From: Prevotella sp. UBA2755
GTDB lineage: Bacteria; Bacteroidota; Bacteroidia; Bacteroidales; Bacteroidaceae
Reading direction: 5' to 3'
Assembly: GCA_002353225.1 (NCBI GenBank)
Contig: DEJF01000047.1
Location: 22,641-86,640 of the forward strand
Length of the DNA stretch: 64,000 bases
Shown: positions 32,529 through 40,580 of the stretch, piece after piece
How positions within the stretch are numbered: position 1 is the first letter of the stretch
Layout: each line of letters opens with the position of its first letter
The notes under the pieces: model-generated
Told to the model about the DNA's origin: nothing
What the model saw: only the letters and a program-made list of their open reading frames with translations
The model's database searches: none
Program-made: the position numbers and the translations under genes

Positions 32529-33707
32529 TTATCCTCTTTTTGCTTTTTCCCATGCACCGCTACTTTTATGGTTTTTCAAATACGTCATTCCACGGAATAC
32601 GTTCAGGTTCATAAATAGGAAATAGTAGGGCACATATAACAGTTTGTTCTTTTTACCGTGTTTCTCAAGATAATAACCTAAGAAAGCCGCAATATAGAAT
32701 AGGATTTGTAATCCCCAGATCCAGTTGTAGATAGCACCTGCCTTTAGGAATACTAAAATTACGTTAAGTGGAATCAGCAGGAGGAGAGCAACAGGTGTGA
32801 TGCTCCAACGTAATACGCGGTGTGATACAAACTGGAAGGCTACTATAGGTTGACGGAAAGGATTCAACATGTCGCGGAGCCACCAGATACTCTGCAGACC
32901 GCCTGCGGCGATACGACGTTTGCGTTTCGATTCCTCAGCAAGATCAGCAGAGCCATACTCCATGGCATAGGCTTCAGACGTATAGGCAATCTTGTAACCT
33001 TTGTCTACCATACGAAGCGACATCACGAAATCGTCAAGAAGAGCATTCTCGGGCATAGGCTCGTAAAGTGACCTGCGGATAGCGCAGAGTTCTCCTGCAG
33101 CACCCATGGCGGAGTATAGTTCTCCATCCCAGCGCTTCAGTGTACTCTCATATTTCCAGTAGAGTCCTTCACCTTCCGCCGCGGCTTGTCCCTCATGACG
33201 TGCTGCCACTCGTTTCTCTCCTGCCACACATGCTACCTGTGGGTTCATGAAACAACGTACAATCTCCTGTATAGACTCTGGGTTCAGCATGGTATTGGCA
33301 TCTGTCATCACGATCAGTTCATCTTTTACCTCACTGATTCCATGGTTCAGAGCCGCAGTCTTTCCACGACGCTCAGGAGAATAGATGACTTGTACGTCAG
33401 GATACTTAGCAAGATAGTCGTTGGTGGCGTCATTAGATCCGTCAGTCACCCATACAACGTGCAGTTTAGGGTAGGTAATCTGATGGGTGTTCTCCATCTT
33501 GATATCTACAATATCCTGCTCGTTGTATGCGCAAATCATCAAAGTAACCTCTGGTAATTCCTCCTCTGAGGGTAGTTGTGCCTTTTGTGGTTTTCCTTTG
33601 AAGAGCCGTTTCAAGCGAACTAATATCCAGAGAAGGATGCCATATCCCAGATACGTATAGAAGACCAGGAAGAGGCATACCCAGAAAATTACTTTCAAGG
33701 TGACCAT
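32529..33707 (-). CDS. Family 2 glycosyltransferase, membrane
   Basis: The 392-residue protein has an N-terminal membrane helix (about 5-30), a GT-A catalytic domain with LMICAYNEQDI, VWVTDGSNDATN, the metal-binding MTDANTML (D-x-D equivalent), the acceptor-site acidic residues in ENALLDDFVMSLRM and a Q-x-x-W-W type motif (LQSIWWL, variant of QxxRW), and three to four C-terminal helices. This is the processive/poly-N-acetylglucosamine synthase-like layout used for polysaccharide export. Donor and polymer are unknown. It is 12 bases downstream of RNase G and apparently part of the HU-RNase G transcript. Confidence 0.88.
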   Translation of the reverse strand: MVTLKVIFWVCLFLVFYTYLGYGILLWILVRLKRLFKGKPQKAQLPSEEELPEVTLMICAYNEQDIVDIKMENTHQITYPKLHVVWVTDGSNDATNDYLAKYPDVQVIYSPERRGKTAALNHGISEVKDELIVMTDANTMLNPESIQEIVRCFMNPQVACVAGEKRVAARHEGQAAAEGEGLYWKYESTLKRWDGELYSAMGAAGELCAIRRSLYEPMPENALLDDFVMSLRMVDKGYKIAYTSEAYAMEYGSADLAEESKRKRRIAAGGLQSIWWLRDMLNPFRQPIVAFQFVSHRVLRWSITPVALLLLIPLNVILVFLKAGAIYNWIWGLQILFYIAAFLGYYLEKHGKKNKLLYVPYYFLFMNLNVFRGMTYLKNHKSSGAWEKAKRG

Positions 33708-33719
33708 GCCTGACGCTAT

Positions 33720-35297
33720 TTATTCGTTCGTCTCTATTTCCTCCTGCATATCGATATACTGGCGGTCCTTGTCGTAGAATTCATACTGAAGGAAAGCCAG
33801 TTTCTGCGAAGGGATAATCCGTATTCCCCAGCCGTATTTCATCTGCCAGCGTCTCTTCAGTGAGACGATACCCTGGTTGATATAGGCTGCGACGTAAGGG
33901 TGTACATGGAGTGAGAAACTCTTGATGCCTATCTTATTGACAAGGCGGTCAATTTTGCTCTCTAACTGATCTGTAAACAGGATGGACGACTTGATTTTCC
34001 CCTTGCCGAAGCAGGTGGGACAGGTTTCCTCAACGTTGACATCCATGGCAGGACGAACACGCTGACGGGTAATCTGCATCAGTCCGAACTTACTCAGTGG
34101 GAGGATGTTATGGCGGGCACGGTCTTTCTGCATGTTCTTGCACATCCGCTCGTATAACAGTTGGCGGTCCTCTGCAAGACTCATGTCAATAAAGTCGACC
34201 ACGATAATACCGCCCATGTCACGAAGGCGGAGTTGGCGAGCCAACTCGTCTGCGGCACCTAAATTGACCTCCAAGGCGTTAGCCTCTTGTCCGTTCTCTG
34301 CACGTGTCCTGTTACCACTGTTCACGTCCACTACATGCATCGCCTCTGTATGTTGGATAATCAGATAGGCGCCCCGCTTATAGTTGACGGTCCGTCCAAA
34401 CGAAGATTTCAGTTGTTTGGTAACGTTAAAGTTGTCGAAGATGGGTACTGTGCCTGTATACTGCTTGACGATGTCTTTCTTATCGGGAGCAATCAAACCG
34501 ACATAGTCTTTGATTTGCTGGAAGATTTCCGTGTCGTTGACATAGATACCATCATAGGTGGGGTCGAAGAGGTCGCGCAACATAGCGACGGCTCTTCCAG
34601 TCTCCTCATACGCCAGTAGAGGCGTTGTTGTGGTCTTCTGTACTTTTGCGATGGTATCATCCCAGCGTTTTACTAATACTTTCATTTCAGCATCAAGTTC
34701 TGCAACACGCTTTCCTTCGGCTGATGTCCTGACGATAACGCCGAAGTTCTTGGGCTTGATACTTTGTACGAGTTGTTTCAGACGTGTACGTTCTTCACCT
34801 TTCTTAATCTTCGAGGATACAGACACTTTGTCCTGGAACGGCATCAAGACCATATACCTGCCGGCGAAACTTAGTTCACAAGTCAGTCGCGGACCTTTAG
34901 TGGAGATAGGCTCCTTGACCACCTGCACTAAGATTTCCTGTCCTTGTTTCAGGAAACTCTGTACGCTTCCGTCCTTGGGCAGTTCTGGTTGTCGTGATGC
35001 TTTCGTGATGGGGAAAAGTCGTTTCCTGTCACTTTGTACCTGTTTAAGATACTTTTCGTAAGAACTGAATTGAGTGCCTAAGTCAAGATAGTGTAAGAAA
35101 GCATCACGCTCAGAGCCCACATCCACGAAGCATGCGTTCAGTCCGGGCATCAGTTTGCGTACCTTGCCCAGATAGATGTTTCCGACAGAGTAAGATGCCT
35201 CTCGCTTCTCGTTCTGGTATTCCACCAGGTTTTTGTCTTCGAGTAGGGCAATCGATATCTCTTTCGGTTGGACGTCAATGATTACTTCACTATTCAT
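33720..35297 (-). CDS. rng: Ribonuclease E/G family (RNase G)
   Basis: From ATG 35297 the protein has 525 residues and begins MNSEVIIDVQPKEISIALLE, the family N-terminus; the frame upstream of that covers a hairpin and is not coding. An S1 RNA-binding domain follows (SVGNIYLGKVRKLMPGLNACFVDVG), then the 5' sensor and catalytic core with GGIIVVDFIDM (magnesium-binding Asp) and the zinc link CPTCFGKGK, which joins subunits. It is a 5'-end-dependent endoribonuclease for mRNA turnover and 16S rRNA maturation. The E. coli RNase E scaffold tail is absent. A structured intercistronic hairpin (35326-35361) lies in its leader. Confidence 0.95.
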   Translation of the reverse strand: MNSEVIIDVQPKEISIALLEDKNLVEYQNEKREASYSVGNIYLGKVRKLMPGLNACFVDVGSERDAFLHYLDLGTQFSSYEKYLKQVQSDRKRLFPITKASRQPELPKDGSVQSFLKQGQEILVQVVKEPISTKGPRLTCELSFAGRYMVLMPFQDKVSVSSKIKKGEERTRLKQLVQSIKPKNFGVIVRTSAEGKRVAELDAEMKVLVKRWDDTIAKVQKTTTTPLLAYEETGRAVAMLRDLFDPTYDGIYVNDTEIFQQIKDYVGLIAPDKKDIVKQYTGTVPIFDNFNVTKQLKSSFGRTVNYKRGAYLIIQHTEAMHVVDVNSGNRTRAENGQEANALEVNLGAADELARQLRLRDMGGIIVVDFIDMSLAEDRQLLYERMCKNMQKDRARHNILPLSKFGLMQITRQRVRPAMDVNVEETCPTCFGKGKIKSSILFTDQLESKIDRLVNKIGIKSFSLHVHPYVAAYINQGIVSLKRRWQMKYGWGIRIIPSQKLAFLQYEFYDKDRQYIDMQEEIETNE

Positions 35298-35325
35298 ACT
35301 TAGTTGTTGTTTTTTAACGGAAAGG

Positions 35326-35361
35326 GTGCACCAACTTGTCTTGTAGACTTGTTGGTACACT
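35326..35361 (-). promoter_or_regulatory. Hairpin in the RNase G leader
   Basis: GTGCACCAACTTGTC (from 35326) pairs with GACTTGTTGGTACAC over 15 positions with two mismatches and a 6-base loop. On the coding strand no T run follows, so it is a leader structure rather than a terminator. It separates the small basic protein gene from rng and could be an RNA processing or feedback site. Confidence 0.55.
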
Positions 35362-35390
35362 CCTTTCATTTCTTTCAGACTTAGCAAGAC

Positions 35391-35480
35391 TTACTTGCTC
35401 TTGTGACGATTCTTGCGCAGTCTCTTCTTACGCTTGTGAGTAGCCATCTTGTGGCCCTTCTTTTTCTTTCCGTTTGGCAT
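35391..35480 (-). CDS. 29-residue basic protein, COX24/AURKAIP1-type ribosomal small protein
   Basis: The reverse strand from ATG 35480 encodes MPNGKKKKGHKMATHKRKKR followed by LRKNRHKSK and a stop: 29 residues, two thirds Lys, Arg or His. The KRKKRLRKNRHK pattern is that of the AURKAIP1/COX24 domain, found in the mitochondrial small ribosomal protein mS38, and short proteins of this kind are annotated throughout Bacteroidota. It probably binds ribosomal RNA. Its position between HU and RNase G, with 26 bases to HU, indicates one operon of nucleic acid-binding factors. It is easily missed because of its length. Confidence 0.85.
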   Translation of the reverse strand: MPNGKKKKGHKMATHKRKKRLRKNRHKSK

Positions 35481-35506
35481 AATTTAAATATTTAAATGTT
35501 TAATGT

Positions 35507-35782
35507 TTATTTCATCTTAGCAATAAAACTCTTGGCGGGTTTGAAGGCGGGGAAGTCGTGCGCGTCAATCACCAATGTAGTATTCTTGGAGATATTGCGA
35601 GCGGTCTTCTTGGCACGATGCTTAATAGTAAACGTACCAAAACCACGCAAATAAACGTTTTCTTTCTGTACTGCCATGCTCTGACGGATCTCTTCCATGA
35701 ATGCCTCCACTGTGGCTGCAACGTCCTTTTTCGCAAGGCCCGTGTCCTCAACAATCTTGTTTATAATGTCTGCTTTTGTCAT
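35507..35782 (-). CDS. HU-family DNA-binding protein
   Basis: The 91-residue protein is a canonical HU/IHF fold: MTKADIINKIVEDTGLAKKDV, dimer helices, GFGTF turn (residues 47-51), and a beta-arm region TIKHRAKKTARNISKNTTLV ending FKPAKSF. It bends and compacts DNA without strict sequence specificity. Length matches HU. It has its own strong promoter (35837-35845) and probably leads a unit with the small basic protein, RNase G and the glycosyltransferase. Confidence 0.96.
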   Translation of the reverse strand: MTKADIINKIVEDTGLAKKDVAATVEAFMEEIRQSMAVQKENVYLRGFGTFTIKHRAKKTARNISKNTTLVIDAHDFPAFKPAKSFIAKMK

Positions 35783-35836
35783 CTTATTAAGATATCTAAA
35801 TTTGTTTACTTGTATTAATGTTTCGTATTTCGGACT

Positions 35837-35845
35837 GCAAAGATA
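35837..35845 (-). promoter_or_regulatory. Promoter -7 element of the HU unit
   Basis: The reverse strand reads TATCTTTGC, a perfect match, 55 bases before the HU start codon. Confidence 0.8.
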
Positions 35846-35953
35846 CTGATTTTCAGCGGGAAACGAAAATTTATTGGCACTTTTTTTTGAAAAAAGATAA
35901 TTTCTTGATACGAGAAGACCTCTTCTATACCTATTTATATATAGAATAGACGG

Positions 35954-36556
35954 TTATTTCAGTTGTTGCAGTCTGGCAATATATTTCCCGATGATGTCAA
36001 ATTCCAGATTGACGATACTGCCCACTTTGATATCGCAAAAGTTTGTGTGTTCAAAGGTATAGGGGATAATGGCTACCTGAAAAGTGTTTCTCGTGGGATT
36101 ACATACGGTGAGGGAGACACCATTGACGGTTACGGATCCTTTATCAACGGTAAAGTAACCATTCAGTGCCATCTCCTTGTCTTCCTTGTATTCGAAGGTA
36201 AAGTAGGTAGAGCCGTTAGCGTCCTCTACAGCAACACACCGTGCCGTCTCATCGACATGTCCTTGTACGATATGCCCATCCAGTCGTCCGTTCATCAGCA
36301 TCGAACGCTCCACATTCACCTTGTCGCCTACTTGCAGCAGTCCGAGGTTCGAGCGGTCCAGCGTCTCTTTCATGGCGGTAACCGTATAGGTGCCATCTTG
36401 GATACTGACAACGGTCAGACACACACCGTTATGGGCGACACTCTGGTCAATGCCCAGTTCGTCGACAAATGAGCAACGCAAGGTGAAGTCGATATTGTCC
36501 CTGTCTTTCTTGATAGCCGTAACGGTGGCAAACTCTTCTATAATACCGGAAAACAT
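35954..36556 (-). CDS. ribE: Riboflavin synthase (alpha subunit type)
   Basis: The 200-residue protein is made of two similar beta-barrel halves, each starting with a lumazine-binding motif: MFSGIIEEFATV..VAHNGVCLTVV and MNGRLDGHIVQGHVDETARC..VNGVSLTVC. It dismutates two 6,7-dimethyl-8-ribityllumazine molecules to riboflavin. Length is normal for the family. No other riboflavin genes are near. It lies downstream of glyA and a 6S-like RNA candidate on the same strand; no consensus promoter was found in the 30 bases between the RNA's T run and its start codon, and no FMN riboswitch is evident. Confidence 0.95.
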   Translation of the reverse strand: MFSGIIEEFATVTAIKKDRDNIDFTLRCSFVDELGIDQSVAHNGVCLTVVSIQDGTYTVTAMKETLDRSNLGLLQVGDKVNVERSMLMNGRLDGHIVQGHVDETARCVAVEDANGSTYFTFEYKEDKEMALNGYFTVDKGSVTVNGVSLTVCNPTRNTFQVAIIPYTFEHTNFCDIKVGSIVNLEFDIIGKYIARLQQLK

Positions 36557-36586
36557 AACTCTTACTTTTTAACTCTTAGATATGAA

Positions 36587-36772
36587 CAAAAAAGAAAGGG
36601 CCGCGTCGAGGATGTGATGAAAACTCCTTTGTTAAAAGATGTAGAGCGCTCTCAACCTTTGTAATCCACTGGTTTTACAACTTCTCCGAGGAGATGTGGC
36701 CCGCCATTGGCAGAAAGACAACTCAGTTTTCAATGTAATTTGATGAGTATCCCGATCGAATCGACACGGCCC
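36587..36772 (-). ncRNA. Candidate structured RNA, 6S-like
   Basis: A 186-base interval between glyA and ribE has complementary ends: GGGCCGCGTCGA (36598-36609) and TCGACACGGCCC (36761-36772), a 12-bp closing stem with one G-U wobble if read on the reverse strand. Immediately after the stem the reverse strand reads CTTTCTTTTTTG, a terminator-like T run. Inside, further stems can be drawn (GGGAT with ATCCT; ACTC with GAGT; an apical TCTCCTCGGAGA hairpin), leaving an elongated rod with open bubbles, the general form of 6S RNA. No TAnnTTTG promoter precedes it, so it may be processed from the glyA transcript. No protein frame is supported. Confidence 0.5.
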
Positions 36773-36782
36773 AGTATTATAA

Positions 36783-38063
36783 TTAATAAGCGAACAGAGG
36801 ATAGTCCTTCATGCGCTCATTGACACGCTTGCGGACACTGGCAATCACCTGCTCGTCCTCAGGGGCGTTCAGTACCTCCTCGATGAGAGCGGCAATCTCC
36901 ACCATTAGGTCTTCCTTGGCACCACGGGTAGTGATGGCAGGAGTTCCCAGACGGATACCACTGGTCTGGAAGGCAGAACGGCTGTCGAAAGGCACCATAT
37001 TCTTATTGACGGTGATGTCGGCGGCAACGAGGGCGTTCTCGGCTACCTTACCAGTCAACTCAGGATATTTCGAGCGCAGGTCTACTAGCATAGAGTGGTT
37101 GTCGGTACCGCCGCTGACGATGGTGAATCCACGTTTGATGAGTTCCTCGGCAAGCACCTTGGCATTCTTCTGCACCTGCTTAGCCCACTCCTTGAACTCT
37201 GGACGCAGTGCCTCACCGAAGGCAACAGCCTTGGCAGCAATCACGTGCTCCAGCGGACCGCCCTGCTGTCCGGGGAATACGGCGGAGTTCAGCAGTTGTG
37301 ACATCATCTTGGTAACACCCTTTGGTGTCTTCAAGCCCCAAGGATTCTCGAAGTCCTTACCCATGAGGATGATACCACCACGGGGACCACGGAGTGTCTT
37401 GTGAGTGGTAGAGGTCACGATATGTGCATACTTCACGGGGTTGTCGAGCAGACCAGCAGCGATGAGTCCAGCGGGGTGCGCCATGTCAATCATCAGTAAG
37501 GCACCCACTTTGTCAGCGATCTCACGCATACGTTTGTAGTCCCATTCACGACTGTAGGCAGAGCCACCACCGATAATCAGTTTTGGCTTGTTCTCCAAGG
37601 CGAGACGCTCCATCTCGTCATAGTCCACACGACCCGTCTCCTTGTTCAGGTTGTAGCCTACGGGCTTATAGAGGATACCGCTGGTATTCACCAGTGAGCC
37701 ATGAGAGAGGTGACCACCGTGATCCAGGTTCATACCCATGAAGGTATCGCCGGGTTTCAGTACGGCAAGCAGCACAGCGGCATTTGCCTGTGCACCAGAG
37801 TGGGGCTGTACGTTGGCATACTCTGCGCCGAACAATTTGCAGACACGGTCGATGGCAAGTTGCTCCACCTCGTCCACTACCTGACAACCACCGTAGTAAC
37901 GGTGTCCAGGGTAACCCTCGGCATATTTATTGGTCAGGTAACTGCCCATAGCCTCCATAACTTGATCGCTGACGAAGTTCTCCGACGCAATCAGTTCGAT
38001 ACCTTTCAGTTGGCGTTGATGCTCCTTCTCGATGAGCTCAAAAATCGCATTGTCTCTTTCCAT
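36783..38063 (-). CDS. glyA: Serine hydroxymethyltransferase
   Basis: This 426-residue pyridoxal phosphate enzyme interconverts serine and glycine while loading one-carbon units on tetrahydrofolate. Motifs: [43 protein letters not shown], the cofactor lysine Lys222 in [14 protein letters not shown], and the C-terminal [15 protein letters not shown] stretch [16 protein letters not shown]. Length is typical. It lies 31 bases downstream of rho in the same direction without its own consensus promoter, so it is probably read from the rho transcript. A structured RNA candidate follows its stop. Confidence 0.97.
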   Translation of the reverse strand: MERDNAIFELIEKEHQRQLKGIELIASENFVSDQVMEAMGSYLTNKYAEGYPGHRYYGGCQVVDEVEQLAIDRVCKLFGAEYANVQPHSGAQANAAVLLAVLKPGDTFMGMNLDHGGHLSHGSLVNTSGILYKPVGYNLNKETGRVDYDEMERLALENKPKLIIGGGSAYSREWDYKRMREIADKVGALLMIDMAHPAGLIAAGLLDNPVKYAHIVTSTTHKTLRGPRGGIILMGKDFENPWGLKTPKGVTKMMSQLLNSAVFPGQQGGPLEHVIAAKAVAFGEALRPEFKEWAKQVQKNAKVLAEELIKRGFTIVSGGTDNHSMLVDLRSKYPELTGKVAENALVAADITVNKNMVPFDSRSAFQTSGIRLGTPAITTRGAKEDLMVEIAALIEEVLNAPEDEQVIASVRKRVNERMKDYPLFAY

Positions 38064-38094
38064 TGTTTATTTAGTTTTATATGTTTGTAATTCC

Positions 38095-40062
38095 TTATCC
38101 GTTCATAGCGAGCAGGAACTCCTCGTTGGAGTGTGTCTGCACTAGTCTGTCACGTACCGTATTCATCGCCTCGATAGGATTCATCTCTGCGATGAACTTG
38201 CGGATGATCCACATGCGGTTCAGGGTAGTCTGGTCTTGCAGCAGGTCATCACGACGGGTAGACGACTGAACGAGGTTGACAGCAGGATATACACGCTTGT
38301 TGGCAAGCATACGGTCAAGTTGCAACTCAGAGTTACCCGTACCCTTGAACTCCTCGAAGATTACCTCATCCATCTTTGAACCGGTGTCTGTCAGTGCCGT
38401 GGCGATAATCGTCAGCGAGCCGCCGTTCTCGATGTTACGAGCGGCACCGAAGAAACGCTTAGGTTTTTGCAGGGCATTGGCGTCGACACCACCCGTCAGC
38501 ACTTTTCCGCTGGCTGGTGCTACAGTGTTATAGGCACGAGCCAGACGAGTGATTGAGTCGAGGAAGATGACCACGTCATGTCCGCACTCTACCATACGCT
38601 TTGCCTTCTCCAATACGATACCGGCAATCTTCACATGGCGGTCGGCAGGCTCGTCGAAAGTAGAGGCGATGACCTCAGCGTTGACGGTACGTGCCATATC
38701 CGTTACCTCCTCAGGGCGCTCGTCGATCAGCAGCATCATAATATATGCCTCTGGATGGTTGGCGGCGATGGCGTTGGCGATATCCTTCATCAGGATGGTC
38801 TTACCCGTCTTTGGCTGGGCGACAATCAAGGCTCGCTGTCCCTTACCGATAGGCGAGAACAGATCGACAATGCGGACGGAGGGGTTCGTGGTGGCTGGAT
38901 CGCCACAGAGTGTGAACTTCTCGTCAGGGAAGAGTGGGGTGAGGTGCTCGAAACTTACACGGTCACGTACTTCCTGTGGCAGACGACCGTTGATGGTCTT
39001 CACGTCTGTCATGGCAAAATATTTCTCATTGTCATGAGGAGGACGCACGGTGCATGCTACGACATCACCTGTTTTCAATCCGTATCTCTTTACCTGTTGC
39101 GGACTCACATAGATGTCATCTGGTGACGACAGGTAGTTATAGTCGCTGGAACGCAGGAAACCATAGCCGTCCTGCAGCATCTCCAGAACGCCGTTGCCTG
39201 TAATCAGGTCGTCGAAGTTGTATCTCTCGATAGGAGCCGTGCGGGCAGGAGCGTATGTGTTTACTTCTGGTGCTATAGGATTGGTATTGACCTGTGACAT
39301 TGGACGGTCAAAGATGTCAAGGGTGGGGATTGCCTCACCATCCTCTATGGGTATGTCGACAACAGTGATGAAGTCAGTACCGTCACCGGGGTCACCTTCC
39401 CATACACCGTCTGGTGTGACGGCAGGCTCGTCATTCTGTTGTTGTGCCATTTTGGTTTGCAACTCCTCGATTTTACTGGGGTCAATAGACTCCTCGCTGT
39501 TCTGGATAGCCTCCGGGACTTCTACTGTCTCTTGAGCAGCCGCCTCCGTCTCTACTTGTTCATTGGCAGCGGCATCAGCCTCAGCCTCTGCTTGTGCCTT
39601 GGCAGCAGCCTCAGCGGCCTCACGGGCTGCAATCTCCTCAAGTTCCTTCTTCGACTTTCTTCCACGCTTTTTGGGGGCGGGCTTTACCTCCTCAGCAGGT
39701 ACCTCGGCGGCAACGTCTGCTTTCTGCTCCTCAAGTTTCTTTGCCTCAGCAGCGTCAGCCTCCGCAAACAGCGAGTCAAGGGATGGCTTCTTCTCCTTCA
39801 CAGACTTCCCGGCGTTCACGTCAAGGTTCTCGCCTTCGGTACCATTAACGGTATATACCTTATTATTATCCTTCTTCGTAATACGTGTACGCTTACGCTT
39901 GGTGGTACTGCTATTCGCAGCAGAGTCCTCGGCAGCCTTGTCGAGGATCGCATAGATCACTGTCTCCAGTTCGTCATCCTGCGACACCTTAACACCGAGG
40001 TCATTGGCTATCTCCATCAACTGGGGGATATCCATTTGTTCTAATTCATTCTTCGTATACAT
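38095..40062 (-). CDS. rho: Transcription termination factor Rho with long disordered insert
   Basis: This is a 655-residue ATP-driven RNA helicase that ends transcription; E. coli Rho has 419. Order: N-terminal helical SAP-like segment (1-50), a low-complexity Lys/Glu/Ala-rich insert (about 50-270, e.g. [17 protein letters not shown]), the RNA-binding cold-shock domain ([21 protein letters not shown]), then the RecA-like motor with Walker [34 protein letters not shown] and the [12 protein letters not shown]-loop. Bacteroidota Rho proteins typically carry such inserts, which in Bacteroides promote condensation and affect termination. A long structured leader precedes it. glyA follows by 31 bases. 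Confidence 0.97.
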   Translation of the reverse strand: MYTKNELEQMDIPQLMEIANDLGVKVSQDDELETVIYAILDKAAEDSAANSSTTKRKRTRITKKDNNKVYTVNGTEGENLDVNAGKSVKEKKPSLDSLFAEADAAEAKKLEEQKADVAAEVPAEEVKPAPKKRGRKSKKELEEIAAREAAEAAAKAQAEAEADAAANEQVETEAAAQETVEVPEAIQNSEESIDPSKIEELQTKMAQQQNDEPAVTPDGVWEGDPGDGTDFITVVDIPIEDGEAIPTLDIFDRPMSQVNTNPIAPEVNTYAPARTAPIERYNFDDLITGNGVLEMLQDGYGFLRSSDYNYLSSPDDIYVSPQQVKRYGLKTGDVVACTVRPPHDNEKYFAMTDVKTINGRLPQEVRDRVSFEHLTPLFPDEKFTLCGDPATTNPSVRIVDLFSPIGKGQRALIVAQPKTGKTILMKDIANAIAANHPEAYIMMLLIDERPEEVTDMARTVNAEVIASTFDEPADRHVKIAGIVLEKAKRMVECGHDVVIFLDSITRLARAYNTVAPASGKVLTGGVDANALQKPKRFFGAARNIENGGSLTIIATALTDTGSKMDEVIFEEFKGTGNSELQLDRMLANKRVYPAVNLVQSSTRRDDLLQDQTTLNRMWIIRKFIAEMNPIEAMNTVRDRLVQTHSNEEFLLAMNG

Positions 40063-40186
40063 ATACTATAAACTGTATTCGTTTTCGATAATTATTTGAA
40101 AAATAGGGTGGGAATGTTTCGCGAACGGAAACACCTTGGTGAATCGGAATTAACCCATTTGGTGGGCATCACTCATCAATTCGACC

Positions 40187-40195
40187 GCAAAATTA
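40187..40195 (-). promoter_or_regulatory. Promoter -7 element of rho
   Basis: The reverse strand reads TAATTTTGC with a TTTG 20 bases upstream. The resulting leader is about 115 bases and contains small hairpins, including one with a TTCG loop (TTTCCG-TTCG-CGAAA). Rho is autoregulated through its leader in other bacteria, so this may be a control region. Confidence 0.7.
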
Positions 40196-40242
40196 CAAAT
40201 AATAATCTGAACCGCCAAACATTTTAAGAGTTTTTTCCTTTT

Positions 40243-40277
40243 CCCCTCAACAAAGGGAGGTTAGGAGAGGGTCTTTC
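40243..40277 (+). repeat. GC-rich interspersed repeat upstream of rho
   Basis: CCCCTCAACAAAGGGAGG followed by TTAGGAGAGGGTC belongs to the same broad class of hairpin-forming repeats that are read in frame elsewhere in the window (for example 20173-20210). It lies between the divergent rho and defence-island promoters. Confidence 0.6.
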
Positions 40278-40298
40278 TCACTTTTTTCTTTTAAATCC

Positions 40299-40330
40299 TT
40301 TGGAGTTTCAGAAATATTGTTTATCTTTGC
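40299..40330 (+). promoter_or_regulatory. Promoter of the defence island
   Basis: A -33 TTTG (40299-40302) and -7 TATCTTTGC (40322-40330) are separated by 19 bases, ideal for the Bacteroidota sigma factor. Transcription should start near 40337, exactly at the foot of a hairpin, about 245 bases before the helicase start. Confidence 0.85.
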
Positions 40331-40335
40331 CTTTG

Positions 40336-40530
40336 CATTGCGTCCATAAGGATGCTTTGCAGGACATCGTGGGTTAAGAATTAAGTATCGAAAATTCTGA
40401 TGAGGTTTACACTCAAATAGTCGGCAACTAATTGAAGCATTACACCTCTAGGGATTGGGATACGCCTTGATAGGCGTACCCTTTCCTTGTGTATGTAATG
40501 CAGGCCTGTTTGCCGACGGCTAGAGTGTAA
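40336..40530 (+). ncRNA. Structured leader RNA upstream of the helicase/type III R-M genes
   Basis: Two structures follow the promoter. The first (40336-40361) is a hairpin with GCGTCC paired to GGATGC around ATAA. The second (40407-40530) is one long nested rod: TTACACTC/GAGTGTAA, TAG/CTA, TCGGCAA/TTGCCGA, GCATTACA/TGTAATGC and an apical GGG-A-TACGCC/GGCGTA-CCC hairpin with a 6-base loop, separated by asymmetric bulges. Over 30 base pairs in nested order cannot be chance. No open frame is supported in it. It does not match a riboswitch I recognise. It could be a regulatory leader or a separate small RNA. Confidence 0.65.
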
Positions 40531-40580
40531 GTACATAAGGAGTAGAGGGTGCGCTTTCTTTTTCCCCTAACTTAAAACAA

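Noticed and set aside
35298..35387. 30-residue N-terminal extension of RNase G
   Set aside because: It spans the leader hairpin and is not similar to family N-termini; MNSEVIID at 35297 is the usual start.
36598..36772. FMN riboswitch upstream of ribE
   Set aside because: The structure is a long rod rather than a six-helix junction, and the conserved FMN aptamer segments were not found.
39439..40044. Hydrophobic 201-codon frame opposite the Rho insert
   Set aside because: The Leu/Ser-rich appearance arises from reading the Lys/Glu/Ala-rich Rho insert backwards.
40393..40420. Hammerhead-like core CTGATGAG next to GAAA in the island leader
   Set aside because: CUGAUGA is present and a stem follows, but no GAAA occurs after that stem and no cleavage-site strand is placed correctly; the GAAA lies only three bases upstream, impossible for any hammerhead permutation.
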